Counted from the stretch's first letter, positions 16,743-24,546 are shown. The stretch: 42,334 bases of DNA from Actinomycetota bacterium (GCA_005888325.1 VAWU01000034.1:1-42334), one strand, 5' to 3'. Numbers and translations are program-made. Notes: a model not told the origin generated them from the sequence alone.

Positions 16743-18036
16743 CCCGCTCGGCGTAACGGTCAGGCTCCCCCTCGAACCGCCCCCGGCAGCGATCCGAGCA
16801 GAAGTACACGGTGCGCCCCGCGTGCTGCGTCGAGGCCGGGGCGTTGGCGGCGCGCACCTGCATCCCGCAGACGGGGTCGTATGCGTGGCCCCGGCCGCCC
16901 CCGAGCCGGTTGCGATGGCGATACAGCCAGTAGAGATACGCGAAGACGCCGACGAAGCCGATGTTGAGAAACGTGGTGTAGTTCCACTGGAAGCTGGTCT
17001 GGACGATCTCGAGGGGACGGGACTCGGGGATGAGTCCGGTGATGGCGAACAGGCCCTCGACCACGAGCCCTGCGGCGGCCATCACCACCCAGAACCACAC
17101 CAGCAGCCTGAGCGTCAGGCGTCCGCCGTAGTACTTCCGGTAGATGAGCAGGAGCGGCAGCGTGATCAGGTCGGCGAAGATGAAGCTGATCACGCCGCCG
17201 AAGCTGATCCCGCCCTTCCACAGCGCGGCGGCGAGGGCCACGTTGCCCACCGAGCACACGAAGCTGATGACGGCAATGAGGGGCCCGACCACAGCGTTCT
17301 CCACCGAGGTCCACGCGCCGTGACCATGCAGGAACACGAGGTTCCACAAATGGTTGGGGACGAGCACGCTAAGGAAGCCGGCGATCACATAGCCGACCAC
17401 CAGCTCGCGGCGCAGCATGGTGAGATCGGCCATGGCGTAGCTGGCCGCGTCGGCCCACGCCGCCTTGGACCTCAGCTTCTGTCGCCAGGGCTCGCGGTCG
17501 AGCTCGGCTTGCTCTTCCTCGCTCACGCCGGCCATGGCCCGGTGCTCGTTCGCGCCGCCACCCGCGAGGTGCCGGCGAGCGGCCGCCGCCCGGCGAGCTC
17601 CGATGACGATCCCGCCGGTGAGCGCCAGCAGCGCGATCATGATCGGGCCGCCGACAAACTCGGCCAGCGCGAACTGCCAGCCCATCAGCACCACGAGCAC
17701 GATGCCCAGCTCGACGACGAGGTTCGTCGAGGCGAACATGAAGATCATGGCGTCGACGAAGTCGGCGCCCTTGTCAAACAGCGACTTCGCCATGGCCGTC
17801 GCCGCATATGAACATGAGGACGAGATCATCCCGAGTCCGCTGGCTCGGGCGACGGCGGCGGGGCGGTGATCGCCCATCACCCGCTCCATCTGCTCGTGGG
17901 AGACGAAGGCCTGCACCGCCCCGGACAGGCCGAAGCCGAGCACGAGCGGCCACAGCGTTTCCCAGAACATGAAGAAGCCCTCGCGCAGGCTGCGCCCAAC
18001 GTCGACAACCGTGCTGGCCGCGAGGACGTTGGTCAC
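16732..18036 (-). CDS. ArsP/DUF318-type permease with C-terminal YHS domain
   Basis: The 434-residue protein has about eight membrane segments of the COG0701 permease family. The conserved GLGMISSSCSYAATAMAKSLFDKGADF carries C75, and FASTNLVVELG follows. Members include ArsP, an exporter of trivalent organoarsenicals. The last 50 residues (about 385-434) form a YHS domain with DPVCGM and YFCSDRC, a cysteine motif common in metal-related proteins. The GTG start overlaps the stop of the ArsR-family gene (GTGA), so regulator and permease are one operon. The substrate may be a metal(loid) or sulfur species; neither is proven. Confidence 0.85.
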   Translation of the reverse strand: MTNVLAASTVVDVGRSLREGFFMFWETLWPLVLGFGLSGAVQAFVSHEQMERVMGDHRPAAVARASGLGMISSSCSYAATAMAKSLFDKGADFVDAMIFMFASTNLVVELGIVLVVLMGWQFALAEFVGGPIMIALLALTGGIVIGARRAAAARRHLAGGGANEHRAMAGVSEEEQAELDREPWRQKLRSKAAWADAASYAMADLTMLRRELVVGYVIAGFLSVLVPNHLWNLVFLHGHGAWTSVENAVVGPLIAVISFVCSVGNVALAAALWKGGISFGGVISFIFADLITLPLLLIYRKYYGGRLTLRLLVWFWVVMAAAGLVVEGLFAITGLIPESRPLEIVQTSFQWNYTTFLNIGFVGVFAYLYWLYRHRNRLGGGRGHAYDPVCGMQVRAANAPASTQHAGRTVYFCSDRCRGRFEGEPDRYAERASG

Positions 18037-18473
18037 GGTCCGATCCTCGGGCCGGCGTCGGGGCTGATGCGCAGGAGGTCACGCAGGCAGTGCTCCAGCA
18101 GTTCGTGGGGGAAGCCCTCGGCCAGTCGGTAACACACCGAACGGCCGACTTTGCGACCACGGACCAGCCCCGCCATACGCAGCACCTTGAGCGCGTAGCT
18201 CGCTGCGTCCTCCGAGACCTCAACGGTGGCGGCAACGTCGCCGACGCAGAGCTCATCCACTGCGCCCAGGGCGAACAAGATCCGCGCTCGGGTCCCGTCC
18301 GCGAGCAGCGCCAGCAGCTCGGCGAGGCGTTGGCCTTGCTCCGGATCGATCAGTTGGCGGCGCGCGGTCTTCACTGCCCGCGGGTCGGCCCAACGTTGTT
18401 CTGTCGGCGTGGTGGAGATGCACAACCTCCCGGACCGCAATATCGTACAACCGTATACCCGTGCGGGTATCAT
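18033..18473 (-). CDS. ArsR/SmtB-family metal-sensing repressor
   Basis: The winged-helix core is clear: LLALLADGTRARILFAL, the metal-site-type motif DELCVGDVAA in helix 3, the recognition helix SEDAASYALKVLRMAGLV, and the wing RKVGRSVCYRLA. This family releases DNA on metal binding. The ATG at 18473 gives 146 residues. That start lies on the far side of a palindromic operator (18455-18470), so the true start is probably further in, for example GTG near codon 34 (KTARRQLID). Cotranscribed with the YHS permease. Confidence 0.85.
   Translation of the reverse strand: MIPARVYGCTILRSGRLCISTTPTEQRWADPRAVKTARRQLIDPEQGQRLAELLALLADGTRARILFALGAVDELCVGDVAATVEVSEDAASYALKVLRMAGLVRGRKVGRSVCYRLAEGFPHELLEHCLRDLLRISPDAGPRIGP
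18455..18470. promoter_or_regulatory. ATACCCG-TG-CGGGTAT palindromic operator
   Basis: Perfect 7-bp inverted arms with a 2-nt centre lie between the ArsR-permease operon (leftward) and the DUF2752 gene (rightward). The pattern resembles sites of the copper/persulfide sensors CsoR and CstR as well as some ArsR operators. A minus-strand TACGAT (18442-18447) just downstream could be the -10 of the arsR promoter. Confidence 0.6.
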
Positions 18474-18548
18474 GAGGTTGCCCGAGGACCTGGCGTCTCG
18501 CGAAGCTCAGGGCGCCTCAGCTCGGGTAGTTCGCGTCAGACTTCGTGT

Positions 18549-19004
18549 GTGCGCAAGCTCCACGAGCGTCCGGCGGTCGATCGGCGGCCTCTCGAACTCT
18601 GGTGGACATGTCACGATGAGCTAGCGCTGTTCGGCCGGCTGGCGGTGGCGCTGAGCGCGTGCGCGATCGGCTTTGCCATCGTCGGTCTTCCCCACGTGCC
18701 GCTGATGTGGCCGATACACCACCTCGGCCTCGTCGATCCGACCTGCGGCCTGACTTGCGGCGTCGTCGCGATCGACCGGGGCGACACGGCTCGGGCCTGG
18801 GCGTTCAATCCCGCCAGCTTCCTGGTTGTCGCGGCGACGGCGGCGCTATTGGTCCGCCTCACCTTCGGACATCTGACTGGACGCTGCTCAGCGTTCGGGT
18901 TCGGCCCAGTTGGAGTTTCTGGAGTGTCGGTCGCGCTGGCGTTCGTCGTGCTCTGGGTGAACCAGCAACGCCACGCCGGCCTGATCATCCATCAGTTGCG
19001 CTGA
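18549..19004 (+). CDS. DUF2752 family membrane protein
   Basis: About 151 residues with three or four hydrophobic segments. DPTCGLTCGVVAIDRGD and AWAFNPASFLVV match the DUF2752 pattern (CPxCGLTR...GD...A...NP). Function unknown; members are small inner-membrane proteins. The GTG at 18549 is one possible start; the frame stays open upstream and no clear ribosome binding site decides it. It is divergent from the ArsR gene across the palindromic operator. Confidence 0.6.
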   Translation: MRKLHERPAVDRRPLELWWTCHDELALFGRLAVALSACAIGFAIVGLPHVPLMWPIHHLGLVDPTCGLTCGVVAIDRGDTARAWAFNPASFLVVAATAALLVRLTFGHLTGRCSAFGFGPVGVSGVSVALAFVVLWVNQQRHAGLIIHQLR

Positions 19005-19074
19005 GCTGCTACGTCGGCCTCCGTGTCGATCAACCGGCTGGGCCCGTCAACTCTGTCGCACGAGGCGAGCGCGT

Positions 19075-19959
19075 TCAACGCGTGCAGATGGTTCGCATCA
19101 GCTGGCCCGGTCCGCCGAAGGCCGCCAGAGTGGCGCTCACCGACCAGACCAGGGTTCCGCCGCCGAGGGCGCTCGTGGCCAGCCGGCCGCGATGGAGGGG
19201 ACGCATCGGTGGCTCGACGCCGTTCTCCAACTGGCTCACCCGCGCCTCGAGCGCCTCGTCGCCACCGATGGCGGCGGCAGCGTCGAGGTCGGCCCACTCG
19301 GGGCCAGCGACGACCTTGTAGAGCGCACCGGCGAGGGGCTTGCGCCCATTGGCCTCTACCGCCCGCCGGTCGGCTGCGAGCTCGCGGCCGGCGAGATAGC
19401 GATGGTGGAGGTCGCCGAGCACTGGCAGATACAGCGGGAGCACCCGCGTGAGGAAGACCTTGGCGGGGTCGAGGTTGATGACGTGGTAGCGCTCGTGGGC
19501 GAGCACGGCGTCGAGCCCCGCGTCGTCGACCGTCTCGAGCAGGCCCCGGCTGACCGCGACGCGGGGGCACAGATAGCCCCAGGTGAACGAGCACGACTCG
19601 GCGGCGTCGACCAGATCGACCCGCCCCGCCAGCCCCGCGCCCACTGCGGCCTGTGAAAGCCGGGCAGGCAACGGCTCGATGGTCAGTCGCCGCACCCGCC
19701 GGCCGAGCCGTCCGGTGGCGATCAGTTGGCGGCGCAAGACCCGATTGGCCCGAACCGCGCCCACCGCGAGCAACGCGATCAAGACCAGGGCGGGCACCGT
19801 TCCCGGTGCCGTAAGCGCATGCGTGCCTCGTGTGCTCACCCGGTAGATCACCACGCCGATGACACAACAGCCCAGAAAGCCGATGACGATCGAGGCCGCG
19901 ACCACCAGCACCAACAGCAAGAGAAACGAGCGGTTGGCCGTGTCCAGGCGCACGCTCAA
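19075..19959 (-). CDS. M56-family membrane zinc metallopeptidase (BlaR1/MecR1-like)
   Basis: The 294-residue protein has N-terminal transmembrane segments (about 11-40 and 53-70), a cytoplasmic zinc-protease domain with HERYH (155-159) and the downstream E193 in AGRELAADR, and a C-terminal membrane segment. It lacks the extracellular penicillin-binding domain of BlaR1. Such proteins cleave or inactivate the BlaI-type repressor encoded next to them. The TTG start overlaps the BlaI stop (TTGA); a GTG two codons in is an alternative. The inducing signal is not evident. Confidence 0.85.
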   Translation of the reverse strand: MSVRLDTANRSFLLLLVLVVAASIVIGFLGCCVIGVVIYRVSTRGTHALTAPGTVPALVLIALLAVGAVRANRVLRRQLIATGRLGRRVRRLTIEPLPARLSQAAVGAGLAGRVDLVDAAESCSFTWGYLCPRVAVSRGLLETVDDAGLDAVLAHERYHVINLDPAKVFLTRVLPLYLPVLGDLHHRYLAGRELAADRRAVEANGRKPLAGALYKVVAGPEWADLDAAAAIGGDEALEARVSQLENGVEPPMRPLHRGRLATSALGGGTLVWSVSATLAAFGGPGQLMRTICTR

Positions 19960-20327
19960 TCCTCGCGGAGCAACTTCTCCAGGCGGCGTCGCAGCTTGGG
20001 GTCGGCGCGGCTCTCGGCGACGAAGTGGGCCAGGGCCGCGGCCCCGAAGTCGCGCATGACGTCACGCACGGCGATCCCGGCCGCGTCGCTGACGAGCGCC
20101 TCGTAGGCCCAGCCGCGCTTGGCCGGGCTGCGCCCCAGCAACTCCTTTTCGGCGAGACGACTCATCACCGTCATCACCGTCGTGTAGGCGAGTGGCTGGG
20201 CACGTCCCTCGTTGAGGTGCTCGAGCACCTGGCGCGGCGTCACCGGTTCCTTGTTCGTCCACACCGCTCGCATCACCTCGGCCTCGAGGGGGCCCAGGAG
20301 TTTCTCGAGGTCGTCACCCACTGCCAT
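19956..20327 (-). CDS. BlaI/MecI/CopY-family repressor
   Basis: The 123-residue winged-helix protein has the family pattern LGPLEAEVMRAVW, VTPRQVLEHL, YTTVMTVMSRLAEKELL and a C-terminal dimerisation region. This class binds dyads of the TAC/GTA type and is inactivated by its partner M56 protease. ATG start with GGAG 4 nt upstream. Three CTAC/GTAG dyads lie in the divergent control region, one inside its own promoter, so autoregulation is likely. Confidence 0.9.
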   Translation of the reverse strand: MAVGDDLEKLLGPLEAEVMRAVWTNKEPVTPRQVLEHLNEGRAQPLAYTTVMTVMSRLAEKELLGRSPAKRGWAYEALVSDAAGIAVRDVMRDFGAAALAHFVAESRADPKLRRRLEKLLRED

Positions 20328-20335
20328 CGCGCTCC

Positions 20336-20408
20336 AGTATCTACTACGAGCAGGTCGTAGGCAAGGCTTGACAACTACGAGCCTGTAGTAGACCCTACAG
20401 GCGAGTAG
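20336..20408. promoter_or_regulatory. Divergent promoters with three BlaI-type operators
   Basis: Leftward promoter: TTGCCT (20359-20364), 17-bp spacer, GATACT (20336-20341). Rightward promoter: TTGACA (20368-20373), about 17-bp spacer, GACCCT. Dyads: CTACGA-N5-TCGTAG (20344-20360) lies in the leftward spacer. ACTAC-N6-GTAGT (20374-20389) lies in the rightward spacer. CTAC-N6-GTAG (20395-20408) lies just downstream. BlaI would thus control both directions. Confidence 0.65.
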
Positions 20409-20439
20409 TAGACGACCTGGACGAGGGAGGGCAACGACG

Positions 20440-20634
20440 ATGGAGTCCGTGTTGCGAGCGGGATCGGCATTGGTGTGCGGGCTGTGCATGGTGCCGTGCC
20501 TGGTGATGATGATTCGGGGTGCCATGCGCAGCCGCGGCCACGAGTCGGCGGACGCGCAGGCTGCGCCGTCCCGAGATGGGCAGGGTTCGCTGCCCCCCGG
20601 AACTGAAACGGCGCCGATGGGTCGGTCACAGTGA
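20440..20634 (+). CDS. Small membrane protein, BlaI-controlled operon gene 1
   Basis: 64 residues: one hydrophobic segment (about 6-25) with cysteines C13, C16 and C20, then a polar tail. A strong GGGAGGG lies 8 nt before the ATG, and the gene starts directly downstream of the three BlaI-type dyads. No family recognised. The expression signals, more than the sequence itself, argue that it is real. Confidence 0.55.
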   Translation: MESVLRAGSALVCGLCMVPCLVMMIRGAMRSRGHESADAQAAPSRDGQGSLPPGTETAPMGRSQ

Positions 20635-20759
20635 TGATCAGTGGCTCGACCGTGCTCGTGGTCGCGATGGTCGTGATGATGGCGGTGATGTGCGGCGGGA
20701 TGGTGTTCGGCGCAGGGCTGGCGCTGCGCCGTCGCAGCCATCGTGAACGCGAACGCTGA
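20634..20759 (+). CDS. Small membrane protein, BlaI-controlled operon gene 2
   Basis: 41 residues, Met/Val/Gly-rich single transmembrane segment (about 7-30) with one cysteine, then a basic tail RRRSHRERER. Its ATG overlaps the stop of the preceding small gene (TGATG), which suggests coupled translation. No family recognised. The gap to the next gene (20760-20938) holds nothing I can name. Confidence 0.45.
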   Translation: MISGSTVLVVAMVVMMAVMCGGMVFGAGLALRRRSHRERER

Positions 20760-20938
20760 GCGAGCGCGGACATGGACCGGCCACTCGTTGTGAGAACCCG
20801 TGAAGACCCGGTCGGTGCGGACCGCTGCGCCGTTGCAAACGTGGCGCGACCGTCCGGGTCGCACGGGCCTGCGAGGCAGCGAGCGCGTCGGCCGATCTCC
20901 GGAGGGCTCGCCGTTCGGCCCGTCGTAGAGTTCGCGTA

Positions 20939-22282
20939 ATGGTCGAACGCGACTCGGTCGATCTCGATGACCTCGCCCGGTTGAGCGGCGAGTCAGTCGA
21001 CGCGATTCGACATTGGCGGGATCTGGGCCTACTGATCGGAGCCGACGTCTCCGAGAACGTCGAGCGCGCTCGCCTCATCCGCTTCGCCGAACGACGGGGC
21101 ATTCCGCCCGACGAAGTCGCCCGCATCAGCGCCGATCAGGGGGACATGCTCGCATCCTTCACCCGTTGGGCACTGCAGTCCGGGCGAGGCTCGCTCTACA
21201 CGCGCCGCGAGGCGGCCGAGCGCTGCGGGCTCGACACCGACCTCGTCGACCAGATCTGGGCCGCCGCCGGCCTGCTCGACCAACCCGGCGCCTACGAGGA
21301 GGACCTCGAGGCGCTGCAGCTGGTCGCCACCGCACTGAAGTTCGGGCTGCCCGTCGATGTGCTCCTCCAGTTGCTGCGGGTGTTCGCCGACTCCCTCGGG
21401 CGCGTCTCCGACGCCGCCACCCGCGTCTTCCATCTCCACGTCCACGAACAGTTCCGGGTGCAAGGCCTCCACGGTGCCGAGCTGCTGGCTGCCACCCAGT
21501 CCATCGCCGATCCGCTCACCGGACTCATCGAACCGGCCGTCATGTACTTCCACCGCAAGAGCTGGGAACGCGCCAACCGCGAGGACCTGTTGCTGCACCT
21601 CAGGGAGGAGTCCACGGCGCCCGGCGAGCTCGTGCGCGCGATGTTGTTCGTCGACTTGTCCAGTTACACACCCCTCACCGAAGCCATGGGCGACGCCGCA
21701 GCTGCCAGCGTGGTCGGCCAGTTCTCGGACATCGTCCGCGAGGCTGCCGCCGCCCACGACGGCCAGATCGTCAAACAGATCGGCGACGAGTTCATGCTCG
21801 CCTTCCCCACGGCGCGCACCGCGGTCGGCTTTGGCATCGGCATCCGAGCCCGCGCACACGCCCAGCCGAACTTCCCCGGCCTGCGAATCGGCGCGCACTG
21901 TGGCCCCGTCCTGTTTCGAGAAGGCGACTACTACGGAGCAACCGTCAACCTCGCGGCCAGAGTCACGTCGGCGGCGGCACGGGACCAATTCCTCATCACT
22001 GAAGCTCTCCGCGGGCAGATCGCCGGCTCTGGGATCGACACGACGACCGTCGGTAGCCGCTCACTTAAGGGCATCAGTGGCGACGTCGAGCTCTACGAGG
22101 TCGAGCCCTCCGACCGACACGAGCGGCTGATCGATCCGGTCTGCGGCATGGCACTCGACCTCAGCGTTGGCGGCGCCGTGCATCTCGACTGGGAGGGCAC
22201 CGACGTGTGGCTCTGCTCGGAAAACTGCCGGGATCGGTTCCTGGACGCACCGGACCGCTACTCACACACAGCGAGTGGTTGA
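20939..22282 (+). CDS. Class III nucleotide cyclase with MerR-like N-terminus and C-terminal YHS domain
   Basis: The 447-residue fusion has three parts. An N-terminal MerR-like helix-turn-helix (about 8-62) is followed by a helical adenylate-cyclase regulatory region (about 85-215) as in actinobacterial pH-type cyclases. The class III catalytic domain (about 233-388) has metal aspartates D239 (FVDLSSYT) and D283 (IGDEF), K279 as the adenine-selecting lysine, and N337/R341 in VNLAAR; the usual aspartate three residues before that asparagine is alanine. The last part (about 398-441) is a YHS domain with DPVCGM and LCSENC. It probably makes cAMP in response to a metal or thiol signal sensed by the YHS cysteines; that link is inferred. 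ATG start. Confidence 0.85.
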   Translation: MVERDSVDLDDLARLSGESVDAIRHWRDLGLLIGADVSENVERARLIRFAERRGIPPDEVARISADQGDMLASFTRWALQSGRGSLYTRREAAERCGLDTDLVDQIWAAAGLLDQPGAYEEDLEALQLVATALKFGLPVDVLLQLLRVFADSLGRVSDAATRVFHLHVHEQFRVQGLHGAELLAATQSIADPLTGLIEPAVMYFHRKSWERANREDLLLHLREESTAPGELVRAMLFVDLSSYTPLTEAMGDAAAASVVGQFSDIVREAAAAHDGQIVKQIGDEFMLAFPTARTAVGFGIGIRARAHAQPNFPGLRIGAHCGPVLFREGDYYGATVNLAARVTSAAARDQFLITEALRGQIAGSGIDTTTVGSRSLKGISGDVELYEVEPSDRHERLIDPVCGMALDLSVGGAVHLDWEGTDVWLCSENCRDRFLDAPDRYSHTASG

Positions 22283-22504
22283 AAGCGTACCGGCCGAGAC
22301 CTGCCGGAACTCGCCGTAGATTGGTACAATTCGGACAGCGCTCCGACGAACTCCTCCGCACGGAGCAATAACAGGCGCCGCCGAGCATGGGCTCGAAGAT
22401 GATGCTCGCCGCGCTACCGCTTGCGGGGTGCGGGCGGGGTGGTGACGATGTTGCGACGCCGCGATGGACGGACCGCGATCCGAAGCGGAGATCTGGGGTT
22501 GTGC

Positions 22505-23122
22505 ATGGACGCAAGTCGTGACCAGTACCGAGCGATTGCATCGAGGTACGACCGCAAACTTCAAATCCGCCTAGGTGAGCGAACGCGGCGGCAAGCGTTT
22601 GCAGACTTCGACCTCCGGGCCGGAGACACCGTCCTCGACATCGGATGCGGCACCGGGCTGAGCTTTCCCCTGATCGAGAAGGCCATCGGTCCCTCCGGGA
22701 AGCTCATAGGTATCGAGCCGAGTCCGGAGATGCTGGCCGCGGCTCAGCAGCGGGCGGACGCGAGCGGCTGGAAGAACGTCAAGTTCATCGAGGCGTCGGC
22801 CGACGATGCCGACACCTCGGAACGAGCCGACGCGCTCATCATCTTCCGAGTCCACGAGATCCTTCGGTCGCAGTCAGCGCTGGAGCACCTGCTCCAGTTG
22901 GTCAAGCCGGGGGCACGGTTGCTCGTGGTAGGGGTCAAATGGGCGCCGTGGTGGGCGCTTCCGGTCAATCTCGTGATCTGGAGGCAGACCAAAAGTGTCA
23001 CCACCTCGCACGAAGGGTTCCAACGCCCTTGGGACATCCTCGCCGATCTCGTCCCGAACTTGAGTGTGCGCTCGGTCAATGTTGGTGCAGAGTTCATCGC
23101 CCGTGGCACTACGGCGGCATGA
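22505..23122 (+). CDS. Class I SAM-dependent methyltransferase
   Basis: 205 residues with motif I VLDIGCGTGLSFPLI, acidic IGIEPSPEML, and the distal LVKPGARLLVVGVKW. A tryptophan-rich segment (WAPWWALPVNLVIW) after the core could touch the membrane or bind a hydrophobic substrate. ATG chosen because similarity begins at DQYRAIASRYD. The 222-bp gap upstream holds a plus-strand TACAAT (22325-22330) as possible -10. Substrate unknown. Confidence 0.85.
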   Translation: MDASRDQYRAIASRYDRKLQIRLGERTRRQAFADFDLRAGDTVLDIGCGTGLSFPLIEKAIGPSGKLIGIEPSPEMLAAAQQRADASGWKNVKFIEASADDADTSERADALIIFRVHEILRSQSALEHLLQLVKPGARLLVVGVKWAPWWALPVNLVIWRQTKSVTTSHEGFQRPWDILADLVPNLSVRSVNVGAEFIARGTTAA

Positions 23123-23319
23123 CGGCGCGAGCCGACGCGAATGTCGTTGGACCCGACGAGGGGCTGTCGTTCGACCTTGGCTTCATGCAGCTGCGGATTC
23201 TGTTGTCCGTCGGGATACTGGCCATTCAGCCAGGAGGATCTGTGCCTGGTCGCCAGGACTCACGCCAGCGCCGGTTCACGCCGAGTTGTCGGAGTCTTCC
23301 TCTCCTTCACACTCCGTGA
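23119..23319 (+). CDS. Doubtful 66-residue ORF overlapping the methyltransferase stop
   Basis: An ATG overlapping the upstream stop (ATGA) opens 66 codons with one weakly hydrophobic stretch (LRILLSVGILAI). No family recognised, and the C-terminal half looks random. Only the coupling geometry supports it. Confidence 0.15.
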   Translation: MTARADANVVGPDEGLSFDLGFMQLRILLSVGILAIQPGGSVPGRQDSRQRRFTPSCRSLPLLHTP

Positions 23320-23514
23320 GATAATCGAGGAGTTCTGCGACGGCTTGACCGAATTGCCGGTTCGAAAGCCGTCCGATTAGGGGCGCTCTGTGATGTCGCG
23401 AGACATCGGAGACACGGGGCGGGCTTACAGCATCGGCTGGTAGTCCTTGGTTCTCGATCTGGAGATCGATCCGTATTTGCGGCTACCCAGGCTGCCGTTC
23501 GGCAAGATCGTGGG
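23320..23514. other. Intergenic region without a supportable gene
   Basis: No gene or recognisable regulatory element is seen. The minus-strand reading across 23425-23500 ends in a plausible-looking tail (SRKYGSISRSRTKDYQPML) but has no start or family that I know, so it may be a gene remnant. Confidence 0.4.
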
Positions 23515-24327
23515 ATGCCTGGCGACATCTCGATAGACGAGTCGTACGACGACTACCCCCGCATCGAGGAGGCGTTCCAGCGCCGGCTCGACGAGACACT
23601 GAGGCCTCGGGGGCCTGAGAGCCTGTGGGAACTCTTCAGAAGGCTCGAACCGGCCGCCGGAGCCGCCGCAGTCGACGTTGGGTGTGGCGAAGGTGCTGAC
23701 GCAATCGAGCTCGCGCGGCGGTTCGGCGTGGGGGTCACCGGCCTCGACCCTGTGCAACGACACGTGGACCTCGGACGAAAGAAGGCGGACGATGCCGGCG
23801 TCACCGGCCAGGTCAGGTTTGTGCTTGGCACGGCGGAGCAGATCCCGCTCGACGACGGTGCCGTCGACCTGATCTGGTCGAAGGAAGCGCTCATGTACGC
23901 CGAACTCGACGCCGCGTTCACTGAGTTCCGGCGTGTTCTCCGCCCAGGAGGTCGCGGGTTCGTGTACCAGGTGTTCACAGGCCCGCACATGACGGAGGCC
24001 GAGGCCACGGAGTTCTGGCGGTCCGGTGCCGCCGCGAACAGCGTCCGTCCCGACGACATGGAGCGCGCCATCAGGGCCGCGCATCTGTCGCTGACCGAAC
24101 GGATTGACTTCGGGAGCGAGTGGGGCGAGTCCGCTCAAGAGCGATCGGGCGCGCCTGGGCGACGGCTGCTGCACGCGGCGCGGCTGCTGCGCGCCCCTGC
24201 TCGCTACATCGACGAGTTTGGAGAAACCGCGTACCGGATCATGCTGGGCGACTGCCTCTGGCACATCTACCGGATGATCGGGAAGCTCCACGGCGCGGTG
24301 TTCATTTTCCGAGCCCCTGCGGCATGA
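23515..24327 (+). CDS. Class I SAM-dependent methyltransferase
   Basis: 270 residues; motif I AAVDVGCGEGADAIELA, acidic TGLDPVQRHVDL, GTAEQIPLDDGAVDLIWSKEALMYAE, and VLRPGGRGFVYQVF. The pattern is the Methyltransf_11/UbiE-like type with a long C-terminal helical extension. ATG start preceded by GTGGG. It ends 9 bp before the right copy of the 82-bp repeat. Substrate unknown. Confidence 0.85.
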   Translation: MPGDISIDESYDDYPRIEEAFQRRLDETLRPRGPESLWELFRRLEPAAGAAAVDVGCGEGADAIELARRFGVGVTGLDPVQRHVDLGRKKADDAGVTGQVRFVLGTAEQIPLDDGAVDLIWSKEALMYAELDAAFTEFRRVLRPGGRGFVYQVFTGPHMTEAEATEFWRSGAAANSVRPDDMERAIRAAHLSLTERIDFGSEWGESAQERSGAPGRRLLHAARLLRAPARYIDEFGETAYRIMLGDCLWHIYRMIGKLHGAVFIFRAPAA

Positions 24328-24336
24328 AGTACGGCT

Positions 24337-24417
24337 GAGTCAGAATCGTTCTCTCGTTGCGGGCCGGTTGCCATTGGTCTAATCAGAAGGCGTGACGACG
24401 ACCACGCGCGCCCGCCG
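24337..24417 (+). repeat. 82-bp direct repeat, right copy (81 bp)
   Basis: Second copy of 15380-15461, in the same orientation, ending after the eighth codon of the cation-efflux gene. Unrelated sequence follows at once. The rest of the gap to 24546 shows no gene. Confidence 0.9.
24392..24417 (+). pseudogene. 5' fragment of a cation-efflux gene
   Basis: The GTG start and first codons (TTTTRAR...) are identical to the intact gene at 15436. The match then breaks off and no transporter sequence follows. It is a remnant of a second copy or a recombination scar. Confidence 0.7.
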
Positions 24418-24546
24418 GTGCGCGGCGCGCGACCGACGCGTCGGCGGACGATGTTGAACCCGCTGGATCGCAACACCTACCTGGCGCGCGTCGCACGACA
24501 CGCGAGCCGTCCCACGAACGAGCCGCGAGGCACTGATGGTCTCGGC

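Larger units (their letters stand above)
15380..24417. mobile_element. Putative repeat-bracketed metal/thiol stress island
   Basis: About 9 kb is bracketed by 82-bp direct repeats, starts 228 bp after a tRNA-Arg gene, and is filled with accessory regulators, transporters and methyltransferases, whereas the left flank is core metabolism. No integrase, transposase or tRNA 3'-end duplication was found, so the mechanism is open. A tandem duplication of the efflux gene with decay of one copy would also explain the repeats. Confidence 0.35.

Noticed and set aside
23359-23395. Possible attachment-site copy of the tRNA-Arg 3' end
   Set aside because: Only GGTTCGAA and GGGGCGCTC are shared, with different spacing; too weak for a tRNA-derived att site.
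23425-24291. Minus-strand open frame over the 23515 methyltransferase gene
   Set aside because: Its upstream part only shadows the methyltransferase. The plausible C-terminal tail is noted with the intergenic region but cannot be tied to a family.
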